DNA of 64,000 nucleotides from CAVRXQ01 sp963725215. Lineage in GTDB: Bacteria > Actinomycetota > Acidimicrobiia > Acidimicrobiales > Bog-793. Position numbers and translations under genes: made by a program. Shown here piece by piece: positions 25,864 to 34,668 of this stretch; position 1 is the stretch's first letter, and each line of letters starts with the position of its first letter. The stretch covers positions 1 through 64,000 of the forward strand of contig CAVRXQ010000005.1 in the NCBI GenBank assembly GCA_963725215.1, in the 5' to 3' direction. The notes beneath the pieces are model-generated. The model saw only the letters and a list, made by a program, of their open reading frames with translations, was not told the DNA's origin and searched no databases.

Positions 25864-26520
25864 TCAACCGAGACGCGTATCCGCGAGGCGCAGGACGTCG
25901 TCGAACATCTTGGGGGTGAGCAAACCGGTGAAGACGTTGCGCTGGCTCGGATGGTACGAGCACACGAGCGAGACGCCGTGGTCGCTGATCAGAACCATTC
26001 CGCCGTGGGCGAACTTCGGTTTCTTGGGGCTCGAGGCGTTCGAAAGTGCGCGCCAGGTCGCGTCGTAGGCGAATGCTCCGAGGCACAGGACGACCCGCTT
26101 ATTCCTCAACAGGTCAAGCACGCGCTCGAGATAAGAAGAGCAGTTGTCGCGCTCTTCGGTGGTCGGGCGGTTCTCGGGCGGACAACAGCGCAGCGCGGCG
26201 GTGACGAAACAGTCGCGAAGGATGAGCCCATCATCGATCGCGGTGCTCGACGGCTGGTTCGCGAACTTCGCGCGATAGAGGCCCGCGAACAAAAAGTCAC
26301 CAGAGCGGTCGCCTGTGAACATCCGGCCGGTGCGATTGCCGCCGTTCGCCGCGGGCGCGAGACCGACGACGACGAGGCGAGCGCGGGGGTCGCCGAAGGA
26401 CGGTACCGGGCGCGCCCAATAGTTTTCGCCGCGGTGCGAGGCTGGCGGCGAGAGCGCGACCGATTCCCGCCAGCTCACTAGGCGCGGGCATCTTCGACAA
26501 CGAGAGATCTCGCCCTCCAA
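25864..26520 (-). CDS. Type 5 uracil-DNA glycosylase (UdgB-like)
   Basis: With a TTG start at 26520 this gives 218 residues, matching the usual length; GTG 26646 or a start as far as 26700 are open alternatives, but these overlap the opposite-strand gene. It contains the iron-sulfur cysteines (CRRCPRL ... DCFVTAALRCCPPENRP) and the uracil pocket motif LVVVGLAPAANGGNRTGRMFTGDRSG. The C-terminal motif is CSYHPSQRNVFTGLLTPKMF. The 'GLAPAA.G.NRTGR.FTGD.SG' form is that of the UdgB group, which removes uracil, hypoxanthine and deaminated bases from DNA. Convergent with the F420-related gene. Confidence 0.88.
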   Translation of the reverse strand: MEGEISRCRRCPRLVSWRESVALSPPASHRGENYWARPVPSFGDPRARLVVVGLAPAANGGNRTGRMFTGDRSGDFLFAGLYRAKFANQPSSTAIDDGLILRDCFVTAALRCCPPENRPTTEERDNCSSYLERVLDLLRNKRVVLCLGAFAYDATWRALSNASSPKKPKFAHGGMVLISDHGVSLVCSYHPSQRNVFTGLLTPKMFDDVLRLADTRLG

Positions 26521-26592
26521 CGACCACAGCTCGTGATCGTCCGGATGCGTTCGCGGAAATTGCTCAACAGGCAAGGGGTTAGGTTGACAGCG

Positions 26593-27306
26593 GTGCCTTC
26601 TACTCGCAAACAACCCGCGTACACCTACGTGTGTTTCGTGCGTCACGGAACGACTCCGACGACTGGAAAGGTCCTTCCAGGACGGGCTCCGGGTCTCCAT
26701 CTCTCGGACAAAGGCCGTGATGAAGCACGAGACGCCGCGGAGCGCCTCGGTGTCCTCGGGACGGTTCGGGCCATCTACTCATCGCCGATGGAGCGAACTC
26801 GCGAAACCGCCGAAGCGATCGCGGAGCGGGTTGGAATAGCCGTGTCCCTCGACGGCGCGTTGATGGATTGCGATTGCGGTGATTGGACGGGGATGTCGCT
26901 CGCCGCGCTGAGGAGAAAACCCGAGTGGCGCGTCGTCACCCAAACTCCTTCAGGCTTTCGGTTTCCGAACGGAGAGTCGTTTCGCGAGCTCGAGAACCGC
27001 GTCGGCGAGGTGGTGGAACGACTCGTTGAAAAACACGAGGGCGAAGTCGTCGTCGTGGTCACGCACGCCGACCCGATCAAGGTTGCGCTCTGCCGCGCGG
27101 TCGGCAGCCCACTCGACCTGTTCGACCGATTCGCGGTGCGGCCGAGCTCGACGACGGTGATCGCCTACGGTCCCGGCGCGCCGAGCGTGCTCGCGCTGAA
27201 CTCGTTCGGTTCCCTCGCCCGTGTCGGCGTGCCTTCGGCGGACGGCGCGAGACGTTCGTCTACGCGCGTGGATCGACAAGTGAGCGCGAGCCCGAAGACG
27301 AGGTGA
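26593..27306 (+). CDS. MSMEG_4193-type histidine phosphatase/phosphomutase
   Basis: From GTG 26593 this encodes 237 residues. The phosphohistidine motif is VRHGTTPTTGKVLPGRAPG, whose inserted GKVLPGRAPG is typical of the MSMEG_4193 family. Further motifs: SSPMERTRETAEAI, MDCDCGDWTGMSLAALRRKPEW and VVTHADPIKV with the second catalytic His. It overlaps the next gene by four bases (GTGA). The MSMEG_4193 / DUF3090 / SCO1664 trio is conserved across actinobacteria, but the substrate of the phosphatase and the role of the trio are unknown to me. Confidence 0.88.
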   Translation: MPSTRKQPAYTYVCFVRHGTTPTTGKVLPGRAPGLHLSDKGRDEARDAAERLGVLGTVRAIYSSPMERTRETAEAIAERVGIAVSLDGALMDCDCGDWTGMSLAALRRKPEWRVVTQTPSGFRFPNGESFRELENRVGEVVERLVEKHEGEVVVVVTHADPIKVALCRAVGSPLDLFDRFAVRPSSTTVIAYGPGAPSVLALNSFGSLARVGVPSADGARRSSTRVDRQVSASPKTR

Positions 27307-27809
27307 GCATGGTGTTCGAGCTCGACTCGCCGTCTCACATCACTTTCGGGGCGATCGGCCCGGTGGGGCAGCGTCTTTTCGTCCTTCAGGCACGTCAAGA
27401 CGACAACCTCGTCACCTTGAAACTCGAAAAGCAACAGGTCGCCGCGATATCGAGGCACCTCGGCCAAATGCTCGAGGACCTCCCGCGCCCCGGGCATCTC
27501 CCCGAGGACACCGAGCTCGAGGTGGAGAACTTCGACGAGCCTGACTTCGTCGTCGGGACACTCGCGATCGCGTACGACTCGGACGACGACCGCGTCGTGA
27601 TCATCACCGAAGAGGCGACAACCGAAGACGAAGAGTCCGGGGAGACGGCGCGCATCTCCTGCACCCGGGAGCAGGCGGGAGCGCTCGCGATCAAAGGAGT
27701 GCGCCTCGTCGAGGCTGGACGGCCCTCCTGTCCGCTCTGCGGCTTTCCGCTCGATCCGAGGGGCCACGTGTGCCCACGCACGAACGGCAACCGAGCACCG
27801 CTCACCTGA
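27303..27809 (+). CDS. DUF3090 family protein
   Basis: This encodes 168 residues. The opening MVFELDSPSHITFGAIGPVGQRLFVLQAR and the middle LKLEKQQVAAISRHLGQMLEDLP are characteristic of DUF3090. The C-terminus holds two CxxC-like pairs (CPLCGFPLDPRGHVCP), a likely zinc site. It overlaps the phosphomutase upstream (4 bp) and the SCO1664 gene downstream (about 40 bp), so the three are one operon. Biochemical function is unknown. Confidence 0.92.
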   Translation: MSMVFELDSPSHITFGAIGPVGQRLFVLQARQDDNLVTLKLEKQQVAAISRHLGQMLEDLPRPGHLPEDTELEVENFDEPDFVVGTLAIAYDSDDDRVVIITEEATTEDEESGETARISCTREQAGALAIKGVRLVEAGRPSCPLCGFPLDPRGHVCPRTNGNRAPLT

Positions 27810-28507
27810 GCGACGAGGAGTGGATCACACTCCTTCGGGCCGGGGCGATCTCCGTCGAAGGACGGATGCCGTGGAGTTCGAACGCGACCTTGCTCGTGCG
27901 CGTCCAATGGAACGAACACGAGGAAAGGGCGGTGTACAAGCCCGGAAGAGGCGAGCGGGAGCTTTGGGACTTCCCACGGCGGTTGTACAAGAGGGAGGTA
28001 GCGGCGTTCGAACTCGATCGCGCGCTCGGTCTCGGAGTCGTGCCCGCGGCCGTTGTGCGCCGTGATGCTCCCTTCGGCGAAGGCTCGCTGCAACGATTCG
28101 TCGACGCCCGTTTCGACGAGCACTATTTCTCGCTTCGCGAATCATCCGCGTACCACGACTCGCTGCGAGAGATCGCGGCCTTCGATCTGCTCGCGAACAA
28201 CGCGGACCGCAAAGGCGGCCATCTCCTCGTCGACAAGACGGACAAGTTGTGGGCGATCGACAACGCGCTGACGTTCCACGCGGATTGGAAGTTGCGCACG
28301 GTTATGTGGGACTTCGCTGGCGACGCGATTCCCGAGCCCGCGCTCACGGGCGCGAGAAGGCTCGTCGACGCTCTACCCGAGCCGCTTTGCGATCTGCTCT
28401 CCGAAGACGAACAGGACGCGCTGCAGGCGAGGGCTCGCATCGTCGTCGACAATCCGGTCTTTCCCGAGCCCGACGACGAGACGCGCCTTCCCTGGCCGCT
28501 CGTCTGA
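27770..28507 (+). CDS. SCO1664 family protein
   Basis: This encodes 245 residues from GTG 27770, overlapping the DUF3090 gene. Motifs seen: AVYKPGRGERELWDFP, REVAAFELDRALGLGVVP, AAFDLLANNADRKGGHLL and WAIDNALTFH. The NNADRKGGH and IDN elements resemble the catalytic and metal-binding loops of the PI3/4-kinase-like fold (N-x-D-R ... D-N), so a kinase-like activity is a reasonable guess. It is third in the conserved trio. Function not established. Confidence 0.9.
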   Translation: MPTHERQPSTAHLSDEEWITLLRAGAISVEGRMPWSSNATLLVRVQWNEHEERAVYKPGRGERELWDFPRRLYKREVAAFELDRALGLGVVPAAVVRRDAPFGEGSLQRFVDARFDEHYFSLRESSAYHDSLREIAAFDLLANNADRKGGHLLVDKTDKLWAIDNALTFHADWKLRTVMWDFAGDAIPEPALTGARRLVDALPEPLCDLLSEDEQDALQARARIVVDNPVFPEPDDETRLPWPLV

Positions 28508-28566
28508 GTGCGCGAATCCGTTCCCGCGGAGGCGTTTTCGCACGTCCTCGTCGTTATGGTGATGCC

Positions 28567-29010
28567 ATGACCGAGAGGGCAAGGTCCGCCCGTGAGGATC
28601 GCCTCGAGCTCACCGAAGCCGAATGGCGGGGGCGCTTGTCCGACGCCCAGTACAAGGTGTTGCGCGAGAAGGCGACGGACGTCCCCTTCACCGGCGAATA
28701 CACCCACCCCGGCCGCCGAGGGATCTACCGCTGCGCGGGTTGCGGCGCCGAACTGTTCCTGAGCGATACGCAGTTCGACTCCGGCTCCGGCTGGCCGAGC
28801 TTCACCGCTCCGGCGTCGGCTGAGGCGATCGACGAATTCGCCGACCGCAGTTACGGGATGGTGCGGACGGAAATCGCCTGCTCGCGCTGTGGAGGGCACC
28901 TCGGCCACGTCTTTCCTGACGGCCCGGGACCGACGGGCGAGCGGTATTGCATCAACTCGAGCGCCCTGGCGCTCGATTCCGCGATCAGCGAAACGGAGAA
29001 ATCCGAATAA
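28567..29010 (+). CDS. msrB: Peptide-methionine (R)-S-oxide reductase MsrB
   Basis: This encodes 147 residues from ATG 28567; the open frame upstream of it is non-coding. Zinc-binding CxxC pairs are in RCAGCGAELF and CSRCGGHLGHVF. The signature SGSGWPSF is complete, and the catalytic Cys lies in RYCINSSAL. There is no signal peptide, so it repairs oxidised methionine in the cytoplasm, recycled by thioredoxin. It stands 59 bp after the SCO1664 gene. Confidence 0.96.
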   Translation: MTERARSAREDRLELTEAEWRGRLSDAQYKVLREKATDVPFTGEYTHPGRRGIYRCAGCGAELFLSDTQFDSGSGWPSFTAPASAEAIDEFADRSYGMVRTEIACSRCGGHLGHVFPDGPGPTGERYCINSSALALDSAISETEKSE

Positions 29011-29082
29011 CAAGCTCAGATATTCACGCGACTGCAACACCGACGCGGTCAGGTCGTCGCGTGGGGTCGCGAAGATTGAGCC

Positions 29083-29490
29083 ATGTCATTCCCTTGCAGC
29101 TTGATGTCGGCGATTCGGGAGTCGCGTGATCAGGACGAGCGCGAATCGACTGTTGGGGCATCAGTCGTCGAGCTCGACCTCGCGTCACGTCACCCTGAAC
29201 GCTTCATCGTCATCGAGTCGTGTCACAGCACGTGGCTGTTCGATACGGTCGATCGTCGGTTCTGCCGGGTCTTGCGCACTTCGCTCGAGCCGCCGACGGT
29301 CGCAACCGATTGGCGTAGCTACGACCGGCTCGTAGTCGAAGACGACACGGACGCGTTCGTCGTCTTCTTGGACTCCTCGGGAACGAGGCTGTTGCGCTCG
29401 TGGCGCCACGGTTCACATTGCGCTCACTGCGGACGTGACTGGACCGGGGAGCTGTCTCTCGAGGAACTTCGCAGGGTCGCGCGCGCCTGA
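29083..29490 (+). CDS. Conserved-looking hypothetical protein with C-terminal CxxC
   Basis: This encodes about 135 residues. The core has ERFIVIESCHSTWLFDTVDRRFCRVLR and YDRLVVEDDTDAFVVFLDSSGTRLLRSWRH, a repeated strand pattern, and ends HCAHCGRDWTGELSLEEL with a CxxC. Acidic and compact, cytoplasmic. No family recognised. It ends shortly before a strong hairpin, so it is probably the last gene of its transcript. Confidence 0.65.
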   Translation: MSFPCSLMSAIRESRDQDERESTVGASVVELDLASRHPERFIVIESCHSTWLFDTVDRRFCRVLRTSLEPPTVATDWRSYDRLVVEDDTDAFVVFLDSSGTRLLRSWRHGSHCAHCGRDWTGELSLEELRRVARA

Positions 29491-29525
29491 GCGGCGCATC
29501 TCCCCAGAATCCCGCCGCCGCGCGC

Positions 29526-29557
29526 CTCCCCCGGTGCCCTGACGGGCACCGGGGGAG
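29526..29557. terminator. Strong perfect hairpin between hypothetical gene and bpa
   Basis: Bases 29526-29539 and 29544-29557 form a perfect 14-bp GC-rich stem (core CCCCCGGTGCCC) with a TGAC loop, 36 bp after the upstream stop. No T-run follows on either strand, so it may be an L-shaped-type actinobacterial terminator or an RNA stability element. Confidence 0.65.
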
Positions 29558-29606
29558 CACCTCGCAGGATGATCGCAACCTGGCGTCGATCCGCGAGAAT
29601 TGAGTC

Positions 29607-30119
29607 GTGAGCGACACACCGCAAGAAAACCAACCCGAGCCCCTGATCATCGTCACCTCGCCGTCGTCCGACGCGGGTGCGCCACAGGCGGCCGATCGAC
29701 GCGCAAATGGCGAATCGGTGGAACGCCCGGCGAAGGTGATGCGGATCGGCTCGATGATCAAGCAACTCCTCGACGAAGTGGAGAAGGCTCCGCTCGATGC
29801 GGCGTCGAGATCGAGGCTGAAAGAGATCTACGAGCGCTCGGTCGCCGAACTTGCGGACGGGCTCTCCCCCGAGCTCGTCGACGAGCTAGACCGCTTGGCG
29901 CTGCCATTCGAATCCGAAGAGCCGAGTGAGGCCGAGCTGCGCATCGCGCAGGCTCAGCTCGTCGGATGGCTCGAAGGGCTATTCCACGGAATTCAGGCGG
30001 CGCTGTTCGCGCAGCAGCTCAGCGCGCAGTCCCAGCTCGAAGAGATGCGGCGGCGCAGTCTGCCGGCCGCGTCGAGCGACGAGCAGCCGCAGTCCGACCG
30101 TCCGGGGCCGTACTTGTAA
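29607..30119 (+). CDS. bpa: Bacterial proteasome activator Bpa
   Basis: This encodes 170 residues. After a disordered acidic N-terminus (1-40) comes the four-helix core: VMRIGSMIKQLLDEV, LDAASRSRLKEIYERS, ELVDELDRLALPF and QLVGWLEGLFHGIQAALFAQQ, nearly consensus for Bpa (DUF2587). The C-terminus ends GPYL; characterised Bpa proteins end GQYL, an HbYX-type tail that docks into the 20S proteasome and opens its gate. Bpa forms a dodecameric ring and feeds unfolded proteins without ATP. Its presence implies a 20S proteasome elsewhere in this genome. Confidence 0.93.
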   Translation: MSDTPQENQPEPLIIVTSPSSDAGAPQAADRRANGESVERPAKVMRIGSMIKQLLDEVEKAPLDAASRSRLKEIYERSVAELADGLSPELVDELDRLALPFESEEPSEAELRIAQAQLVGWLEGLFHGIQAALFAQQLSAQSQLEEMRRRSLPAASSDEQPQSDRPGPYL

Positions 30120-30181
30120 GCGGAAGCGACAGGCTCTTCGCGGCGCGGTAAATTCGGCCAGATCGAATGACAATGCTGTAG

Positions 30182-30190
30182 TTATCCACA
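30182..30190 (+). promoter_or_regulatory. Consensus DnaA box in hairpin before dnaE
   Basis: TTATCCACA matches the DnaA consensus exactly and overlaps a 6-bp inverted repeat (ATCCAC-ATAA-GTGGAT), 41 bp before the dnaE start codon. It could link dnaE expression to DnaA levels; one such 9-mer is expected by chance in a window this size. Confidence 0.35.
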
Positions 30191-30230
30191 TAAGTGGATG
30201 ACCGGTGTGGATGTCCTGTGGAGGCGCCGA

Positions 30231-33200
30231 ATGACGAGCTCGGACAGAACGTCCTCATTCGTCCACCTCCACCAGCACACCGAGTTCTCGATGCTCGACG
30301 GCGCGGCCCGCGTCCCCGACCTCGTCGACGCGGCCGTCGCCGATCACCAACCGGCGCTCGCGATCACCGACCACGGGAACATGTACGGGGTCCTCGACTT
30401 CTACGCGGAGTGCAAATCGAAGGGCATCACGCCGATCATTGGCATCGAGGCGTACATGGCGGCGAACTCGCGCTTCGACCGACCACAACGCCGCGGCCGC
30501 CTCGACGACACCGGTGGCGAGGGAGAACGAGGCGAGAAGCTCTACTACCACCTGACGCTGCTCGCGGAATCGAACGCCGGATACAGCAATCTGATGAAGC
30601 TCGCGTCGGACGCCTACTTGGAGGGCTACTTCTACAAGGCGCGCGCGGACTGGGAGCTGTTCGAGCGCTACCACGACGGCCTCATCGCGACGAGCGGGTG
30701 TCTCGGAGGAGTCGTCGCCCAGGCGCTGTTATCGGGGGATGAGCCGGGGGCGAAGGCGCTCGCCGGACGCCTACAGGACATCTTCGGACGCGACAACTTC
30801 TTCATCGAGTTGCAGGACCACGGGATCGCCGAACAGCGAAGGATCAACCCCGCGTTGATCGAAATCGCCCACGCGCTGAGACGCGCCGTTGGTCGCGACG
30901 AACGACGCGCATTACTGCCGCAGGGAAGACGCCGTCGCGCACGACGCGCTGTTGTGCGTGCAGACCGGAACGATGATCGAAGACCCGAAGCGCTTCAAGT
31001 TCGAAGGCTCCGAGCACTATCTGAAGACGGCCGCCGAGATGCGACAGCTGTTTCGCGACCACACGGACGCGTGCGACAACACTTTGTGGATCGCGGAGCG
31101 CGCGAACGTCGAGATCGAGCTCGGAAAGCCAGTCCTCCCCGAGTTCCCGATCCCTTCCGAGTTCCTGAGAGACACCCCGGAGGACTCGGCGATGGAGTAC
31201 CTGCGCCACCTCTCTTTGGACGGCGCGAAGGAGCGCTTCGGCGACCCCGTGCCGACAGAGGTGGAAGAGCGCCTCGCATACGAGCTCGGCGTCATCGAGA
31301 ACATGGGTTTCGCCGCGTACTTCCTCGTCGTGTGGGACCTCATCGCCTACGCGCGCGCTCAGACCATACGGGTCGGGCCCGGGCGCGGCTCGGCGGCGGG
31401 CTGCCTCGTCGCGTACTGCCTGCGCATCGTGGATATCGACCCAATCCGTTACGGGTTGGTCTTCGAACGGTTCTTGAACCCGGGCCGCAAGCAGATGCCC
31501 GACATCGACATGGACTTCGACGAGCGCTACCGCTCCCAGATGATCAGGTATGCGGCCGAGCGCTACGGCTACGACCACGTCGCGCAGATCGTCACCTTCT
31601 CGCGGATCAAGGCGCGTGCCGCGGTGCGCGACGCGGCGCGCGTCCTCGGGTTGCCGTACGCGGTGGGCGACCGGGTCGCAAAGGCGATGCCGCCCCTCGT
31701 GATGGGTCGCGACACGCCGCTCGTCGCGTGCTTCGCGAAGCAGAAAGGCTTCGAGAACTCGTACGCCGCAGCGACGGAGCTGCGTGAGATGTACGAAGCC
31801 GACCCCGACGCGAAAACGGTGATCGACGTGGCACGCGGCCTCGAAGGACTGCGCCGCCAAGACGGCATCCACGCCGCGGCGGTCGTGATCACGAAAGAAC
31901 CGCTCACCGAGTACCTGCCGATCCAGCGCAAGCCGGAGCCCGGCCAGGACCCGAAGGATGCGCCGATCGTCACCCAGTACGAGATGCACGGGGTCGAGGC
32001 GCTCGGGCTTTTGAAGATGGACTTCCTCGGGCTGAGGAACCTCTCGGTCATCGAGACGGCGCTTGACCTCATCGAGCAAGCGACGGGCGAACGTGTCGAC
32101 ATCGACAGCGTTCCGCTCGACGACGAGAAGACCTTCGAGATGTTGCGTAGCGGGGACACAATCGGCGTGTTCCAGCTCGAGGGCTCGGCGATGCGCACGA
32201 CGGTGCGAGCGCTAGCGCCGACGACCTTCGACCACGTCGCGGCCCTCGTCGCGCTGTACCGCCCCGGCCCGATGGCCCAGGGCTGGCACCGAGACTATCC
32301 GGAGCTGAAAAACGGCCGGATGCCGATCGTCTATCTCCACCCGGACATGGAAGAAGTGCTCGGCGACACCTACGGGCTGATGCTCTACCAAGAGTCCGTG
32401 ATGCGCGTCGCCCAGCGCTTCGCCGGTTATTCGCTTGAGGCGTCCGACAACTTGCGCAAGGCCGTCGGAAAGAAAGACCGCGACCTGATCGAAGCCGAGC
32501 GGGAGAAATTCATCCAAGGCTGCGTCGCGAACGGATACGGAGAAGAGCTCGGCAACACGCTGTTCGAGATGATCAAGCCGTTCGCGGACTACGCGTTCAA
32601 TAAGTCCCACGCCTACGGATACGGGCTCGTCGCGTACCAAACCGCGTGGCTGAAGGCGAACCACCCCGTCGAGTACCTCGCCGCGTTGTTGTCATCGGTG
32701 AAAGACGACAAGGACAAGACCGCGGTCTATTTGGCGGAGTGCCGAAGCCTCGGCATCGACGTGCGCGTCCCCGACATCAACGCTTCGGCGTCGAATTTCA
32801 CCGCCAGACGATCTCCGGAGTCCTCCGAGAGCCCCGGGACGATCGTCTTCGGTCTCTCGGCGGTGCGCAACGTCGGAGGAGGCGTCGTCGCGCAAATCAT
32901 CCAAGAACGCGAGCGAAACGGACCGTTTGCCGACTTCCACGACTTCTGCCTGCGCGTCGATCCGTTCGCTCTCAACAAGAGATCTGTCGAGTCGCTCGTC
33001 AAAGCGGGTGCCTTCGACAGCCTCGGCCATCCACGAAAAGGGCTCTGCCTGATCTTCGAAGAGGTGATCGACCACGTGCTCGAGCGCCGGCGCGAGGAGG
33101 AGCTCGGCATCTCGACGCTCTTCTCGGTGCTCTCGGAGTCGTCCGAGGACACCGCCTCGACGCTCGAAGAGGCGAGGCGGGAGATCCCAGACCTCGAGTT

Positions 33201-33843
33201 CGACAAGTCAGACCGCCTGGCGTTCGAAAAAGAGATGCTCGGCCTGTACGTCTCGGACCACCCGCTGATGGGTCTCGAGGCCGCCCTCCGCCAGAAGACC
33301 GAGATCTCGCTGCGCGAGCTCTTGGACCAGGCGTCGGCTCCCGACGTCGTCGCCGACCTCGGCGCGCCCCGCATCGTCGGCGGGGTCGTCACCGCGCTGA
33401 ACCGCCGGCGCACCCGCCGCGGCGAGCTGATGGCGACGTTCATCCTCGAGGATCTCGAGTCCGCGATCGAAGTGTTCGTCTTTCCTTCGGCGATGCGCGA
33501 ATACGGCATGCGCCTCGAAGACGACGCGATCGTCATCGTCCGCGGACGTCTCGATCTGCGAGAGGACGCGCCGAAGCTGATCGCGATGGATATCTCCCGG
33601 CCCGAGATCTCGGCCGGCGACTACCCGGGGCGGATCGAAGTCGCCGTCCCCGTCTCCTCGATCACCGACTCGATCGTCGCCAGGCTGAAAGAGCTCGTCA
33701 CCGAGCATCCCGGCTCGGTCCCGGTGCACATCCGCCTCGGGCCGAAGCTCATCCGCCTGCCCGCCCAGTTCAACGTCGAGCCCGGCGCGGGCCTCGTCGG
33801 CGCGCTGAAGGAACTCCTCGGCCAGAACGCCGTCACCGCCTGA
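30231..33843 (+). CDS. dnaE: DNA polymerase III alpha subunit, one frameshift
   Basis: The rebuilt protein is about 1,200 residues. The N-terminal PHP domain has FVHLHQHTEFSMLDGAAR, AITDHGNMYGV and GCLGGVVAQ. The C-family polymerase core includes VGPGRGSAAGCLVAY, the catalytic Asp pair in PDIDMDFDERYR, YRPGPMAQGW and FNKSHAYGYGLVAYQTAW. The C-terminal half carries helix-hairpin-helix and OB-fold (VGGVVTALNRRRTRRGELMATF) regions. At 30871-30885 one extra A turns 'CTGGACGCG' into 'CTGAGACGCG' and ends the first frame; without it translation continues VATNDAHYCRREDA. Start ATG 30231 follows GGAGG. Since this replicative subunit is essential, the lesion is more likely a sequence error than a true mutation. 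Confidence 0.93.
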
Positions 33844-33996
33844 GCGAACCGCTGCGACCTGCCCGGGAGCGGGATGTCGCTGGGCGATCGTAGAATGGTG
33901 AACGTCCAATCCGCCTCTCGGGGCGGTTCCGCATGCCCAAAGGGCGGCGGCCCAAATTGCGGGTCGCCACACTCGAGCTGTGAGGGGTTGTCGAGA

Positions 33997-34668
33997 GTGA
34001 TCGACGTCGATACGAAAGACTGCACGGCGCTCAGCGATTCCGAGATCGCCGAGCTCGCGGACCTGTGCGCCGAGAACGACAACGGATACGAAGTCGGGTT
34101 CCTCTCGAAAGTCCGTGAGGAGTGGGTGCTCGTCTCCCAGGCCCGGGAGAACCAGAAGCTGCGCGGCTTTGCCTTTTCGACCCTCGAGCGGATCGGCGGC
34201 ACGCCGAGCCTGCTCGTCGGCGTCGGGGCGTTCACCCGCACGAACTCCGCTGACCAGGCCCTGCGGGCGGTGATGCGGGACCTCTTCCGCCGGGCGGTGC
34301 TGGCGTTCCCCGATGAGGACGTGCTCGTCGGGACGCGGATGATCGACCCCTCCGCGTTCCGTGGCTACGGCGGCCTCTCCGAGGTCGTGCCCCGCCCAGG
34401 CCACAAGGCCTCGGGCGAAGAGCGGGCGTGGGGGCGGCGCCTCGCCAAGCGCTTCGGTGTCGACGGGCGGCTCGACGACCGGATCTTCGTCGTGAAGGGC
34501 GACGGCAACTCGACTGGGATGCTCGACTACTCGCCGCGCAAAAAGCCCGCCCTCGCCAACAAGCTCGCCGAGCTCTTCAAGCCGGTGACGGCCTCACGGC
34601 GTGACACTCTCGTCGCGTTCGGCTGGGCGATGGCCGAGGATCTCGCCGCCGGGTCCCTCCCGAAGTAA
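33997..34668 (+). CDS. Conserved-looking hypothetical protein
   Basis: From GTG 33997 (GAGGGG nine bases upstream) this encodes 223 residues. It contains SDSEIAELADLCAENDNGYEVGFL, LRGFAFSTLERIGGTPSLLVGVGAF, RAVMRDLFRRAVLAFPDEDVLVGTRM and AWGRRLAKRFGVDGRLDDRIFVV. The alternation of strands and helices and the 'vLvGtr' strand suggest a compact alpha/beta fold, perhaps acetyltransferase-like, but no signature is certain. The 3' end overlaps the opposite-strand gene by 75 bp. Function unknown. Confidence 0.65.
   Translation: MIDVDTKDCTALSDSEIAELADLCAENDNGYEVGFLSKVREEWVLVSQARENQKLRGFAFSTLERIGGTPSLLVGVGAFTRTNSADQALRAVMRDLFRRAVLAFPDEDVLVGTRMIDPSAFRGYGGLSEVVPRPGHKASGEERAWGRRLAKRFGVDGRLDDRIFVVKGDGNSTGMLDYSPRKKPALANKLAELFKPVTASRRDTLVAFGWAMAEDLAAGSLPK

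Noticed and set aside
30182..30190. Replication origin near dnaE
   Set aside because: Only one consensus DnaA box is present, with no cluster, AT-rich unwinding region, dnaA or dnaN nearby.
30871..30885. Programmed frameshifting in dnaE
   Set aside because: There is no slippery heptamer or stimulatory structure at the site, and the change is a simple extra base in a conserved codon run.
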